A stretch of DNA of 64,000 bases, from the NCBI RefSeq assembly GCF_029168335.1, contig NZ_JARGYC010000007.1:1-64000 (forward strand), given 5' to 3'. A program made the position numbers and the translations under genes. Below are positions 63,555 to 64,000 of the stretch, in pieces. Source of the DNA: Psychromarinibacter sediminicola. Its GTDB lineage: Bacteria; Pseudomonadota; Alphaproteobacteria; Rhodobacterales; Rhodobacteraceae. The notes beneath the pieces were generated by a model that was not told the DNA's origin, searched no databases, and was given only the letters and a program-made list of their open reading frames with translations. The stretch's first letter is position 1. The number at the start of each line of letters is the position of its first letter.

Positions 63555-64000
63555 TCAGACCAGCCGCGACATGTCCTTCGCCGCCCGCACGAAATCGGCG
63601 AAGAGCGGGTGCGGCGCGAAGGGCTTCGATTTCAGCTCCGGGTGGAACTGCACGCCGATGAACCACGGGTGGTCGGTCCATTCCACGATCTCCGGCAAGC
63701 GCCCGTCCGGCGACATGCCCGAGAACTTCATGCCCTGGTCCTCCAGCGCCTCGCGGTATTTCACGTCGACCTCGTAGCGGTGCCGGTGCCGCTCGTCGAT
63801 GGCGACGTTGCCGTAGATCTCCGCGACCTTCGATCCCTCGGCCAGGGTCGCGTCATAGGCGCCCAGCCGCATCGTGCCGCCCTTGTCGTCGCCGACCTTG
63901 CGGCTCACCTTGCGGTTGCCCTGCACCCATTCCTTCAGGTGATAGACCACCGGCTCGAACCGCTTCTGCCCGGCCTCGTGGTCGAATTCCTCCGACCCGG
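63555..64000 (-). CDS. pyrG: CTP synthase, C-terminal part (cut by window edge)
   Basis: The visible 148 residues are the end of the glutamine amidotransferase domain: [35 protein letters not shown]-like [11 protein letters not shown], and [12 protein letters not shown] with the His and Glu of the triad. CTP synthase converts UTP to CTP with glutamine. The gene continues upstream beyond 64000. Confidence 0.95.
   Translation of the reverse strand, partial: GSEEFDHEAGQKRFEPVVYHLKEWVQGNRKVSRKVGDDKGGTMRLGAYDATLAEGSKVAEIYGNVAIDERHRHRYEVDVKYREALEDQGMKFSGMSPDGRLPEIVEWTDHPWFIGVQFHPELKSKPFAPHPLFADFVRAAKDMSRLV

Overview
The window is a GC-rich (roughly two-thirds G+C) chromosomal stretch from an alphaproteobacterium of the Rhodobacteraceae (Roseobacter-type). 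The evidence is the gene content: a PopZ/DUF2497 protein, the pcm-tolC-popZ order, a DUF4177 protein, a fused two-domain QuiC-type dehydratase, malate synthase G, a form II CoxL-like protein and an acyl-homoserine-lactone luxR/luxI pair. Most of the window is ordinary core and catabolic chromosome. One accessory island interrupts it at a tRNA gene.

Layout: 1-360 holds an octanucleotide tandem repeat and REP-like hairpins. 359-16829 carries a DUF4177 protein, gatB, creatinase, maleylacetoacetate isomerase, small exported proteins, a lysozyme-like lipoprotein, pepN, malate synthase G with a heme-binding-family protein, a C26 glutamine amidotransferase, and a quinate/shikimate catabolic pair. 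At 16943-17016 is an intact tRNA-Cys. A 9.1 kb element runs from there to about 26169. It has a regulator-excisionase-integrase operon, a XRE regulator facing a pair of small genes, a decayed ParB-like gene, and a capsid operon (HTH protein, HK97 capsid, small terminase, tape measure). It ends in a duplicated 46-bp piece of the tRNA-Cys gene. No portal, large terminase, head protease or lysis gene is present, so it reads as a phage satellite or a strongly reduced prophage.

26327-45415 holds a large PAS-containing chemoreceptor, pcm-tolC, a PopZ-like polar organiser, cobQ, efp, ygfZ with a fructosamine-kinase-family gene, a glycosyltransferase, an MsbA-like exporter coupled to a CX5R phosphatase, and two PLP aminotransferases. 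45415-53000 has valS, a DUF3592 protein, an orphan form II CoxL-like subunit and a DUF2235 hydrolase. 53010-59994 is one long leftward transcription unit: an amino-acid/amine ABC transporter followed by PuuD-, PuuA- and PuuB-like enzymes, which together suggest uptake and gamma-glutamylation-dependent oxidation of an amine. 60069-61300 is a coupled PhnD-like/TerB pair. 61416-63375 is a quorum-sensing locus: luxR, luxI and a divergent LuxR-type ligand-binding protein with no DNA-binding domain. The window ends inside pyrG.

The most interesting unexplained structure is non-coding. There are three arrays of exactly three adjacent perfect palindromes, each starting 3-12 bp after a stop codon. An inverted pair of 57-bp repeats brackets gatB. 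The island has swapped the promoter of its tRNA target and left the old promoter pointing at its own genes. A perfect 9-bp palindrome covers the luxI ribosome-binding site.
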